Origin: an uncultured Oscillospiraceae bacterium
Lineage (GTDB): Bacteria; Bacillota; Clostridia; Oscillospirales; Oscillospiraceae
DNA length: 9,732 nucleotides
Assembly: GCA_900769835.1 (NCBI GenBank)
Contig: CAAGIE010000083.1
Coordinates: 1-9,732 of the forward strand
Reading direction: 5' to 3'
Both the position numbers and the translations under genes were made by a program. The notes below the pieces were generated by a model. That model was not told where the DNA came from, made no database searches, and saw nothing but the letters and a program-made list of their open reading frames with translations. Positions 1 to 6,286 of the stretch are shown here, in pieces. Position 1 is the stretch's first letter; each line of letters opens with the position of its first letter.

Positions 1-1
1 C

Positions 2-592
2 ACCTACGAAGCAGGCTTCGCACACTCCATGATCAAGTATTTCTACTACCAGATCGATGAGAAGCTGCGTATGCCCATGGAGAATGTCCACTTCCCCACC
101 AACGAGAACATCAAGGACTACTCCAAGATCATCAACGATATCACCGAAGGCGGCGCTGACATCGCTTCCACCTCTCCCGGTTGGGCTGGCCACATGGCAT
201 TCGTGGATCCCATCCCCGAGTTCATCGGCAGCGGTGATATCGAAGAGTGGCTGAATCAGCCCGCACAGATCGTGAAGCTGCACCCCATGACCATTATGCA
301 GAACTCCCTGAACGGCACCTTCGGCCAGTCCGGCGATATCGCAAATGTTCCTCCCTGCGCCGCTACCATCGGTCCCGTGGACGTTATGCGTGCTAAGGAG
401 CGTATCGAGGTTCATGCTCTGGCTACCTGCGGTACTTTCTCTTCCTGGCAGAGAATGATCTCCCGTCTGTGCACTCACGGCCCCATCACTCCCTACCTGC
501 CTTCCACCATGCTGCAGACCAAGAAGACTCAGGTCTACATCAGCGAGGAGCTGGCAGCACCCTTCCAGTGCTGGGAGAAGGTTGGCTACTAA
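2..592 (+). CDS. NagB-like sugar-phosphate isomerase/deaminase homologue (3' part)
   Basis: The gene enters from the left edge, so the N-terminus is missing; 196 residues remain. The tail follows the second half of glucosamine-6-phosphate deaminase (NagB): a GWAGHMAFVDP loop at local residues 60-70 matches NagB's DGHIAFNEP loop, and HPMTIM, a FGQSGDIANVPPCA stretch, an IGPVDVMRAKE helix and a C-terminal SRLCTHGPITPYLPS segment fit the NagB order. The active-site loop is altered: the Asp before GH is Ala62 and the Glu after AF is Asp69, while His64 is kept. The reaction may therefore not be GlcN6P deamination. All nine Leu codons are CTG and all nine Lys codons are AAG, suggesting high expression. 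It heads the visible part of a sugar-kinase operon. Family assignment is fairly sure; the substrate is unknown. Confidence 0.8.
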   Translation, partial: TYEAGFAHSMIKYFYYQIDEKLRMPMENVHFPTNENIKDYSKIINDITEGGADIASTSPGWAGHMAFVDPIPEFIGSGDIEEWLNQPAQIVKLHPMTIMQNSLNGTFGQSGDIANVPPCAATIGPVDVMRAKERIEVHALATCGTFSSWQRMISRLCTHGPITPYLPSTMLQTKKTQVYISEELAAPFQCWEKVGY

Positions 593-608
593 TCTTCTTA
601 GTTTTTTC

Positions 609-631
609 GGGGCTGCCCATTGGGCAGCCCC
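609..631 (+). other. Intercistronic perfect hairpin without U tract
   Basis: A 10-bp perfect stem, GGGGCTGCCC / GGGCAGCCCC, with a 3-base ATT loop lies between the NagB-like gene and the kinase. It is followed by AATCCCCC rather than a T run; the only T run (602-607) lies before it. On neither strand does it have terminator form. It most plausibly protects the 3' end of the upstream message or marks an RNA-processing point, which would let the first gene be expressed more than the kinase. No promoter is evident between it and the kinase ribosome binding site (AGGAG, 646-650). Confidence 0.6.
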
Positions 632-659
632 AATCCCCCAAATATAGGAGTGCGTACCT

Positions 660-2114
660 ATGTATATTGGTATCGACCTTGGCAGTACAAATATGAAAGC
701 CGCCATTTATGACGGCAATATGAAATTGATCGATCGGCAGAGCGCGCCGGTGGACTATATTCGCGAAAATGGTTTTGTGGAGTTTTCCGCAGCGGATTAC
801 TACCAGGGCTTATTGAACCTGGTGCGGAAAATGGTAGAGGAGAACGGGGTCAAGCAGATCCGTCAGATCGCCTTTACCGGTCAGGCAGAATCTTTGGTTT
901 GCGTGGATAGTCAGGGCGATGCGCTGATGAATGCCATCTCTTGGATGGACGAGCGTTCTGTTTCCGAGTGCGCAGAACTTGCCGAGAAATTTGATAGTGC
1001 GATCTGTGAGCGCATCACCGGTCAGCAGGCAGTGCTGCCTACCTGGCCTGCAACCAAGATCCTCTGGCTGAAGAGAAATCGTCCCGAGGTCTTTGCAAAT
1101 ACTGCAACCTTTATGTTGCTCAAGGACTATATCGTCTACAAACTCACAGGTGTAAAGCTGGCGGATATGTCTATCGCCACCTTTAGTTTTTACTTTGACA
1201 TTTATGACAAGTGCTACTGGGCGGATATGCTGGATGCCATTGGCATCACCGAAGATAAACTTCCTCCCTTGGCAGAGCCTTGTACCGTCGCAGGCCCCTT
1301 GACTGAGGCTGCGGCAAAGGCGCTTTGTCTTAACAACAATACCATGGTCAACATTGGCACTCTGGATCACTTTGCAGGTATGATCGGTACCGGTAATGTG
1401 ACTCTGGGTGGTATGACCTTGTCCACCGGTACGGTTATGGCGCTGACGGCAATGTCCGCAGAGCCTGCACCCCGTGACTCCGGCATCGCGATGCACTATG
1501 GCTTCCTGCCGGATACCCATGTAATGCTTCCCGTTGCGGAAAGTGGCGGTGTCAGCCTGGAGTGGTTCCGCCGTACCTGCATGGGCACCACCGGCTATGA
1601 TGAAATGAACCGCGTCCTGGCAGACAGAAAGGAAAACAACCTTTTGTTCCTGCCGTACCTTGTGGGTACCAATGCGCCCGAATTCGACAGTGATGCCTCC
1701 GGCGTGTTCTTTGGTCTGCGTCAGGAGCACGACATTTTCGATATGGCAAAAGCGGTTATGGAGGGTGTTTCCTTTATGCTCCGCAAGAATTGCCAGGCAA
1801 TCGCAAGCAAGGGCACAGAACTTCACCACATCATCGCCACCGGCGGCGGCTCCAAGAGCCCCATCTGGTGTCAGTTGCAGGCGGATATCACCGGCCTGCC
1901 CGTGGTGATCCCCGCAGAAAAGGAAGCCGCTTGCCTGGGCGCCGCAATGATCGCCGCAGTCAGCGACGGTAAATACACCGATTACGCCGCCGCGGCAGAG
2001 GATTGCGTGTCTATGGCCCACCGCTATGAGCCCAATCCCACACCTTTCCTGGATCGGAAATATCAGCAGTTCTGCGCCCTTTATCGCGCAACGCTGGAAA
2101 TCACCAGAATGTGA
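660..2114 (+). CDS. FGGY-family carbohydrate kinase
   Basis: This is a 484-residue ATP-dependent sugar kinase, the usual length for the FGGY family (xylulokinase, gluconokinase, glycerol kinase, ribulokinase). Visible features are the N-terminal phosphate-binding start GIDLGSTNMK (4-13), the AFTGQAESL segment (71-79) at the sugar site, the catalytic Asp in GTLDHFAGMIGTG (Asp236), a STGT phosphate loop (255-258) and the C-terminal ATP-site GGGSKS (395-400) followed by LPVV. AGGAG lies 9 nt before the ATG. The gene overlaps or abuts the next gene by a GTGA junction. Its codon use is mixed (both AAA and AAG, TTG and CTG), less biased than the first gene. It probably phosphorylates a ketose or polyol entering the pathway served by the neighbouring enzymes. 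The substrate cannot be decided within FGGY from sequence alone. Confidence 0.93.
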   Translation: MYIGIDLGSTNMKAAIYDGNMKLIDRQSAPVDYIRENGFVEFSAADYYQGLLNLVRKMVEENGVKQIRQIAFTGQAESLVCVDSQGDALMNAISWMDERSVSECAELAEKFDSAICERITGQQAVLPTWPATKILWLKRNRPEVFANTATFMLLKDYIVYKLTGVKLADMSIATFSFYFDIYDKCYWADMLDAIGITEDKLPPLAEPCTVAGPLTEAAAKALCLNNNTMVNIGTLDHFAGMIGTGNVTLGGMTLSTGTVMALTAMSAEPAPRDSGIAMHYGFLPDTHVMLPVAESGGVSLEWFRRTCMGTTGYDEMNRVLADRKENNLLFLPYLVGTNAPEFDSDASGVFFGLRQEHDIFDMAKAVMEGVSFMLRKNCQAIASKGTELHHIIATGGGSKSPIWCQLQADITGLPVVIPAEKEAACLGAAMIAAVSDGKYTDYAAAAEDCVSMAHRYEPNPTPFLDRKYQQFCALYRATLEITRM

Positions 2115-2125
2115 GGACCCAAACC

Positions 2126-2722
2126 GTGAGAGAGTATGTGATTAATCGTGTGAACGGCGCACCTGACTGGGACAAGATCCCCGCCGCTCCCATTGACCAT
2201 CAGCTTTGGGATACCAAGACCGATATCACCGCCGGCGCGCAGCTGGCTTGGGACGAGGATGCGATCTATGTTCGTATGTTCGCAAAGGAGACCGAGATCA
2301 GACGCGAGTTGACCGGTGTGTTGGACTCTGTATGCGATGACAGTTGCCTGGAGTTCTTCCTGCAGCCCACCGAAACGGTGTCCTACTTAAATGTAGAAAT
2401 GAACCCCAATTGTGCGGTGTTTCTGGGCTTTGGTTCCTGCCTTGAGAATCTGATTCGTCTGATTCCTGAGGACTGGGATCCGTTGCAACCCACTGCAGAA
2501 GTAGGGGAGGACCACTGGAATATTACTTATCGGGTCCCTGTTTCTATGATCCGTCAGTTCTATCCCACTTTTGAACCCAAGAGTGGATTGAAAATGAAGG
2601 GCAATTTCTACAAATGTGGAGACTCCACATCCAACCCCCACTTTATTTCCTGGAATAAAGTTGAGTGTGAAGACCCTGCGTTCCACGTGCCTGCGTATTT
2701 CGGCACATTCATTTTGGAATAA
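2126..2722 (+). CDS. CBM9-like carbohydrate-binding domain protein (cytosolic)
   Basis: A single-domain protein of about 198 residues, similar to the CBM9-like beta-sandwich family (carbohydrate-binding domain 9, second type). The family's recurring pieces are seen: an N-terminal YVINRVNGAPDW strand, LAWDEDAIYVRM, DDSCLEFFLQP followed by YLNVEMNPN, then KGNFYKCGD, PHFISWNKV and a terminal FHVPAYFGTF. There is no signal peptide, anchor or catalytic domain, so it should stay in the cytoplasm. I chose the GTG at 2126 because GAGGA (2113-2117) sits 8 nt before it; an in-frame GTG at 2111, overlapping the kinase stop as GTGA, would add five residues and is also possible. Its place between a sugar kinase and a HAD enzyme suggests binding of a sugar or sugar-derived ligand. 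Its actual function is unknown. Confidence 0.8.
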   Translation: MREYVINRVNGAPDWDKIPAAPIDHQLWDTKTDITAGAQLAWDEDAIYVRMFAKETEIRRELTGVLDSVCDDSCLEFFLQPTETVSYLNVEMNPNCAVFLGFGSCLENLIRLIPEDWDPLQPTAEVGEDHWNITYRVPVSMIRQFYPTFEPKSGLKMKGNFYKCGDSTSNPHFISWNKVECEDPAFHVPAYFGTFILE

Positions 2723-2741
2723 ATACATAGGAGGATGAAAT

Positions 2742-3460
2742 ATGTACGAAAATATCAAACTGGTAGCTTTTGACCTGGACGGCACCCTGACCCAGCACAA
2801 GAGCCCCTTGTCTCCCGAGGCAAGAGCAACTCTGGAGGCGCTGAACAAGAAGTATAAACTGCTGATGGTTGGCGCAGGTATGTGTATGCGTATCTTCAAC
2901 CAGATGGAGCAGTTCCCCATTGATGTTCTGGGTAACTACGGCCTGCAGTACGCCGAGTACAACCCCGACACCAAGGAACTGGAGATCAAGGAGAACAATG
3001 TTCTGCCTTGCGATCGTGAGTCTGTGGACAAGCGTGTGACAATGCTCCGTGAGAAGTACGGCTTTACTGAGTATGTTGGTGAGAATGTGGAGTACCACGC
3101 TTCCGGCTGTGTGACTTTCCCCGTTCTGGGTACTAAGGCAGCCCTGGCTGACAAGTTGGCATTCGACCCCGACCGTTCCAAGCGCCGCGCTATCTATGAG
3201 GATGTGAAGGCGACCTTCCCTGAGTACACTGTATTCGTCGGTGGTTCTTCTTCCTTCGATATGGCTCCCGCACCCTCAATAAGTACTATGCTCTGGCAAA
3301 GTACTGCGATGCTCGTGGCATTAAGCACGAAGACGTTGTCTTTGTCGGTGACGATTACGGCCCCGGTGGCAATGACGAGTCCGTTTATCTGTCCGATATG
3401 AATTTCATCACCGTGGATAACTACATGGATTTCCCCGAGCTGATGAAGCCCCTGCTGTAA
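2742..3460 (+). pseudogene. HAD-IIB hydrolase, phosphomannomutase-like, with one-base frameshift
   Basis: The gene encodes a HAD enzyme of about 239 residues when one missing base near 3273-3277 is restored. Motif I is AFDLDGTLT (nucleophile Asp11, Asp13). The segment GGSSSFDMAPAP, then NKYYAL, and motif IV GDDYGPGGNDESVY match the order in eukaryotic phosphomannomutase (SFDVFP, WDKRYCL, GDKT-PGGND). As written, the frame leaves the family sequence after residue 178 and stops at 3401 with about 41 unrelated residues, losing the acidic motif IV. The correct continuation runs in the next frame from about 3278 to TAA at 3458-3460, with no other defect. AGGAGG lies 7 nt before the ATG. The intact downstream frame and normal spacing to the next gene point to a very recent mutation or a sequencing error. 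The native reaction could be phosphatase or phosphosugar mutase. Confidence 0.85.
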
Positions 3461-3484
3461 TATAATTTTAGGAGGAACATACAT

Positions 3485-4837
3485 ATGAATATGCCTGTAG
3501 TACCCCAGGAACTGAATACTTACCTGGATAAGGATCTGGTCTGCGATTGCGGCCATACCCACAGAGCGGATATTAAGCGCGTGATCATCGGCGAAGGCGC
3601 CAACAAGGAACTGCCTGAAGTCGTTCGTATGCTGGGCGGCAGCAATGTCACCCTGGTCAACGATGAGATCACCTACAAGATCGCAGGTGAGAACTGCGCA
3701 AACATCCTGAAGGATGCCGGCCTGCCCACCACTGTTATCACCCTCAAGCACCTGGGCTTCGACGAAGCAACCCTGGGCGAAATGCTGATCAACACTCCCA
3801 ACGAGTGCGATATCTTTGTTGGCGTCGGCACCGGCCTGATCAACGATATCGTTAAGTACTTCAGCTACAAGACCGGCAGACCCTACATCATCGTAGCAAC
3901 CGCCGGCTCTATGGACGGCTATGTTTCCAACATCTCCGCTTTCCATGAAAACGGCTTCAAGGTTACCTACAACGCACACACTCCTTCCGCACTGATCGGT
4001 GATGTGGACGTTCTGAAGAACGCACCCGCAAAGATGATCGCTGCCGGTCTGGGCGACCTGCTGGGTAAGTACACCTGCCTGTGTGACTGGAGAATTGCTA
4101 AGATCGTTATTAACGAGCACTACTGTGACAACGTTGTGAACCTGATGGCTCACAGCCTGGAGAAGACCATGGCAGTTGCAGACAAGGCTAAGGACAGAGA
4201 TCCTGAGGTCATCGGCAATATCATGGAGGGTCTGGTTCTGGCCGGTGTTTCCATGGGTCTGTACGCAAACTCCCGTCCCGCTTCCGGTTGCGAGCACCAT
4301 ATGTCCCACTACTGGGAACTGATCCTGGGTCAGAAGGGTATTCGTCCCGCTCCTCACGGCATCCAGGTCGGCGTAGCCACCGTTTTGATGCTGAAGGCAG
4401 CAGAACTCATCCGCAACACCAAGCCCGATTTCGCAGCCGCCAGAGCCGCCGCAGCCAAGTATGATGCAGCAGCCTGGGAGCAGACTATGCACGAGATCTA
4501 CGGCGAAGCCGCTGATGGCGTTATCGCTATGGAGAAGAAGGCAAACAAGAACGGCACTGCCGATCGTCTGGCTCGTCTGGATGTCATCGAGAAGAACTGG
4601 GATGCTATCTGCGAGCAGCTGAACAACCTGCCCAGCGCAGAGTATGTCAAGGAACTGCTGGAGGGTCTGGGCGCACCTTCTATGCCCAATGAGATCGACG
4701 TGGATCGCCAGACCCTGAAGAACACTATGATGTACTGTAAGGAAGTCCGTCCCAGATACACCATGTATCAGCTGATGTGGGATCTGGACATCCTGGATAA
4801 GATTTCCGACGATGTAATGGACGCATTCAATCTGTAA
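3485..4837 (+). CDS. sn-glycerol-1-phosphate dehydrogenase family (AraM/EgsA type)
   Basis: This 450-residue member of the iron-containing alcohol dehydrogenase superfamily resembles Bacillus AraM and archaeal G1P dehydrogenase, which reduce dihydroxyacetone phosphate to sn-glycerol-1-phosphate with NAD(P)H. It shows the nucleotide-binding loop GVGTGLIND (113-121), TAGSMDGY (139-146), AGLGDLLGK (187-195), CEHHMSHYWE (269-278) and PHGIQVG (290-296). By family analogy Asp191, His271 and His291 would hold the divalent metal. AGGAGG lies 9 nt before ATG 3485; a second ATG at 3491 is less well placed. Codons are strongly CTG/AAG biased, so it is probably abundant. It is 24 nt downstream of the HAD gene, recalling the araL-araM pairing of a HAD phosphatase with AraM in B. 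subtilis. The natural substrate might instead be a longer polyol phosphate. Confidence 0.88.
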   Translation: MNMPVVPQELNTYLDKDLVCDCGHTHRADIKRVIIGEGANKELPEVVRMLGGSNVTLVNDEITYKIAGENCANILKDAGLPTTVITLKHLGFDEATLGEMLINTPNECDIFVGVGTGLINDIVKYFSYKTGRPYIIVATAGSMDGYVSNISAFHENGFKVTYNAHTPSALIGDVDVLKNAPAKMIAAGLGDLLGKYTCLCDWRIAKIVINEHYCDNVVNLMAHSLEKTMAVADKAKDRDPEVIGNIMEGLVLAGVSMGLYANSRPASGCEHHMSHYWELILGQKGIRPAPHGIQVGVATVLMLKAAELIRNTKPDFAAARAAAAKYDAAAWEQTMHEIYGEAADGVIAMEKKANKNGTADRLARLDVIEKNWDAICEQLNNLPSAEYVKELLEGLGAPSMPNEIDVDRQTLKNTMMYCKEVRPRYTMYQLMWDLDILDKISDDVMDAFNL

Positions 4838-4866
4838 TCAGAAATCTTGATCGTTAAGGAGGAACC

Positions 4867-5562
4867 ATGATACAAGCAATCAAAGAATTTATGACTGGCC
4901 TGCATGATCTGACCGGTATGTCCATGGCTCTTCGTCTGGTTTTTTCTGCGGTGATCGGTTGTGTAATCGGCCTGGAGCGCGGCAGACACGGTCGTGCCGC
5001 AGGTATGCGTACCCACTTGGTGGTTTGTCTGGGTGCTTGTGTTTGTGCAGTTCTGGGTATGTACGTGGCTGACCACACCAAGATGAATGTTGACCCCATG
5101 CGTGTGGGTGCGCAGGTCATTTCCGGTGTTGGCTTCCTGGGCGCAGGCACCATCCTGGTGCGTCGCAGTTCTCAGATTGTGGGTCTGACTACCGCCGCAG
5201 GTCTGTGGGCAACCGCAACCATTGGCCTGGTGGTAGGTGCCGGTTATTTTGAGGCAGCGATCGTTGCGTCTGCATTGTTGCTGTTTGCAAACCTGGTACT
5301 GCCTCTGACTGAGCGCAAGAAGGTGGATAATCGTCCCCATATTTATTTGGAGATCGATAAGCCTGAAAATGTTCAGCAGGTCGTGACCTTGCTGAAGAAT
5401 CAGTACGATATGGCGCATTTTGAGATCGTTCCCGCACATAGCGGCCTGCAGAATACCTTGGGTATCGATGCAGAACTGTCTGTTGGCAGAGCTGCTTGTG
5501 AAACGACCTGTGAAGCATTGATGGAAACCGGTTTGGTTACCTTTGCGGTTGCAGTATTCTAA
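4867..5562 (+). CDS. MgtC/SapB family membrane protein
   Basis: A 231-residue inner-membrane protein. The N-terminal 145 residues form about four or five hydrophobic helices with the family's signatures: GLERGRHGRAAGMRTH (35-50), GVGFLGAGTI (87-96) and GLTTAAGLWATATIGL (106-121). From about residue 155 a soluble domain of ACT-like size follows (HIYLEIDKPENVQQVV). MgtC proteins are linked to growth in low magnesium, acid resistance and phosphate/ATP homeostasis; their mechanism is still debated. AAGGAGG (4856-4862) lies 4 nt before the ATG, and the gap to the dehydrogenase is only 29 nt with no promoter visible, so it is probably the last gene of the sugar-phosphate operon. A strong terminator follows directly. 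Family assignment is sure; its role in this operon is inferred. Confidence 0.92.
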   Translation: MIQAIKEFMTGLHDLTGMSMALRLVFSAVIGCVIGLERGRHGRAAGMRTHLVVCLGACVCAVLGMYVADHTKMNVDPMRVGAQVISGVGFLGAGTILVRRSSQIVGLTTAAGLWATATIGLVVGAGYFEAAIVASALLLFANLVLPLTERKKVDNRPHIYLEIDKPENVQQVVTLLKNQYDMAHFEIVPAHSGLQNTLGIDAELSVGRAACETTCEALMETGLVTFAVAVF

Positions 5563-5565
5563 AAG

Positions 5566-5603
5566 AAAAATCCCCGGATTCCATTGGAATCCGGGGATTT
5601 TTT
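5566..5603. terminator. Bidirectional intrinsic terminator (mgtC-like gene / rubrerythrin)
   Basis: A long perfect stem, AAAAATCCCCGGATTCC paired with GGAATCCGGGGATTTTT around an ATT loop, begins 4 nt after the MgtC-family stop codon and ends 6 nt before the rubrerythrin stop codon. It carries six T (5598-5603) on the + strand and an A run on the other side, so it works as a terminator for both convergent genes. Confidence 0.93.
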
Positions 5604-5608
5604 ATAAA

Positions 5609-6145
5609 TTAGTAGTTCTCAGCGTGGATTTCGAAATAACTCTGGGGGTGTGCGCAGGTGGGGCACAGGTCAGGAGCGGTATCGCCAACGTGGAGGTGAC
5701 CGCAGTTGCGGCATTCCCATACCTTGACTTCACACTTCTTAAAGACCTCGGCGGTCTCGACATTCTTCAGCAGTGCGCGGTAGCGCTCTTCGTGATGCTT
5801 TTCCACTGCAGCAACAAGACGGAATCTTGCGGCCAGCTCGGGGAAGCCTTCCTCTTCGGCGGTCTTTGCAAAACCGTCGTACATATCGGTCCACTCGTAG
5901 TTTTCACCGGCAGCGGCAGCGGCCAGATTCTCAGCGGTGTTGCCAATGCCTTCCAGTTCCTTGAACCACAATTTTGCGTGTTCCTTTTCATTGTCAGCGG
6001 TCTTGAGGAACAGAGCAGCGATCTGCTCAAAGCCTTCCTTCTTAGCCTTGGAAGCGAAGTAGGTGTACTTATTTCTTGCCTCGGACTCGCCTGCGAAAGC
6101 GGCCATCAGATTCTTCTCGGTCTGGGTGCCTGCGTATTTGCTCAT
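5609..6145 (-). CDS. rbr: Rubrerythrin
   Basis: A 178-residue non-haem iron peroxidase that reduces hydrogen peroxide in the cytoplasm of anaerobes. The N-terminal ferritin-like four-helix domain carries the diiron ligands: Glu20 in FAGESEARNKY, Glu53 and His56 in DNEKEH, acidic residues in ENYEWTDMY and the AEEEG segment near 84-99, and Glu115 with His118 in EKHH. The C-terminal rubredoxin domain has the FeS4 cysteines in ECRNCG (Cys145, Cys148) and LCPTC (Cys161, Cys164), so this is the classical two-domain form at its usual length. TTAGGAGG lies 7 nt before the ATG. It is transcribed alone, from a promoter in the shared intergenic region with uvrB, and ends at the bidirectional terminator. 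The symbol follows the common family name. Confidence 0.97.
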   Translation of the reverse strand: MSKYAGTQTEKNLMAAFAGESEARNKYTYFASKAKKEGFEQIAALFLKTADNEKEHAKLWFKELEGIGNTAENLAAAAAGENYEWTDMYDGFAKTAEEEGFPELAARFRLVAAVEKHHEERYRALLKNVETAEVFKKCEVKVWECRNCGHLHVGDTAPDLCPTCAHPQSYFEIHAENY

Positions 6146-6195
6146 AATATTACCTCCTAAGTGATTGCGGAATGGATCCGCTGGATGTCGTGATT

Positions 6196-6225
6196 ATTAT
6201 ACAACAGTTATATGGAAAATGTATA
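6196..6225 (-). promoter_or_regulatory. Probable promoter of rubrerythrin
   Basis: On the minus strand a perfect -10 TATAAT (6196-6201) is preceded, with an 18-nt spacer, by TATACA (6220-6225), which matches the -35 consensus at 4 of 6 positions. Transcription would start near 6189, leaving a leader of about 44 nt before the rubrerythrin ATG. The -10 is convincing; the -35 is weak, which would fit a regulated promoter. Confidence 0.6.
6199..6213. promoter_or_regulatory. Candidate 7-1-7 operator (PerR/Fur-like geometry)
   Basis: ATACAAC-A-GTTATAT is an inverted repeat with 6 of 7 base pairs matching around one central base. It overlaps the upstream half of the rubrerythrin -10 and the spacer. 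It agrees with the B. subtilis PerR box (TTATAATnATTATAA) at 9 of 14 half-site positions. Rubrerythrin is a known PerR target in clostridia. The position would block RNA polymerase. In AT-rich DNA such a repeat can arise by chance, so this is only a candidate. Confidence 0.3.
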
Positions 6226-6236
6226 GTCTTTTTTTA

Positions 6237-6264
6237 TTGTAATTTTATTAAATTGTGGTAGAAT
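6237..6264 (+). promoter_or_regulatory. Probable extended -10 promoter of uvrB
   Basis: TTGTAA (6237-6242) and TAGAAT (6259-6264) are separated by 16 nt, and TGG directly precedes the -10, giving the extended -10 TGn element. Transcription would start about 7 nt downstream, only some 15 nt before the uvrB start codon, with AAAGGAGGG (6273-6281) as the ribosome binding site. No GAAC-N4-GTTC LexA box is visible in the intergenic region. Confidence 0.6.
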
Positions 6265-6286
6265 AGAGAAACAAAGGAGGGTCGCT

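Noticed and set aside
609..631. Hairpin taken as a rho-independent terminator of the NagB-like gene
   Set aside because: No T run follows it on either strand; the sequence after it is AATCCCCC and the gene spacing supports read-through into the kinase.
810..2021. 403-codon minus-strand open frame opposite the FGGY kinase
   Set aside because: The + strand encodes an unmistakable kinase; the antisense product is Cys/His-rich without a domain pattern.
3461..3466. TATAAT in front of the glycerol-1-phosphate dehydrogenase gene as a promoter -10
   Set aside because: No acceptable -35 lies 16-18 nt upstream; the bases are the stop codon and spacer of the preceding gene.
3194..4492. Long open frame on the minus strand opposite the dehydrogenase gene
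   Set aside because: It is low in recognisable motifs and Lys, and mirrors the biased codons of the clear + strand gene; there is no matching ribosome binding site or family.
5543..6160. Plus-strand open frame opposite rubrerythrin
   Set aside because: It begins inside the MgtC-family gene, runs through a terminator and lies opposite a complete rubrerythrin.
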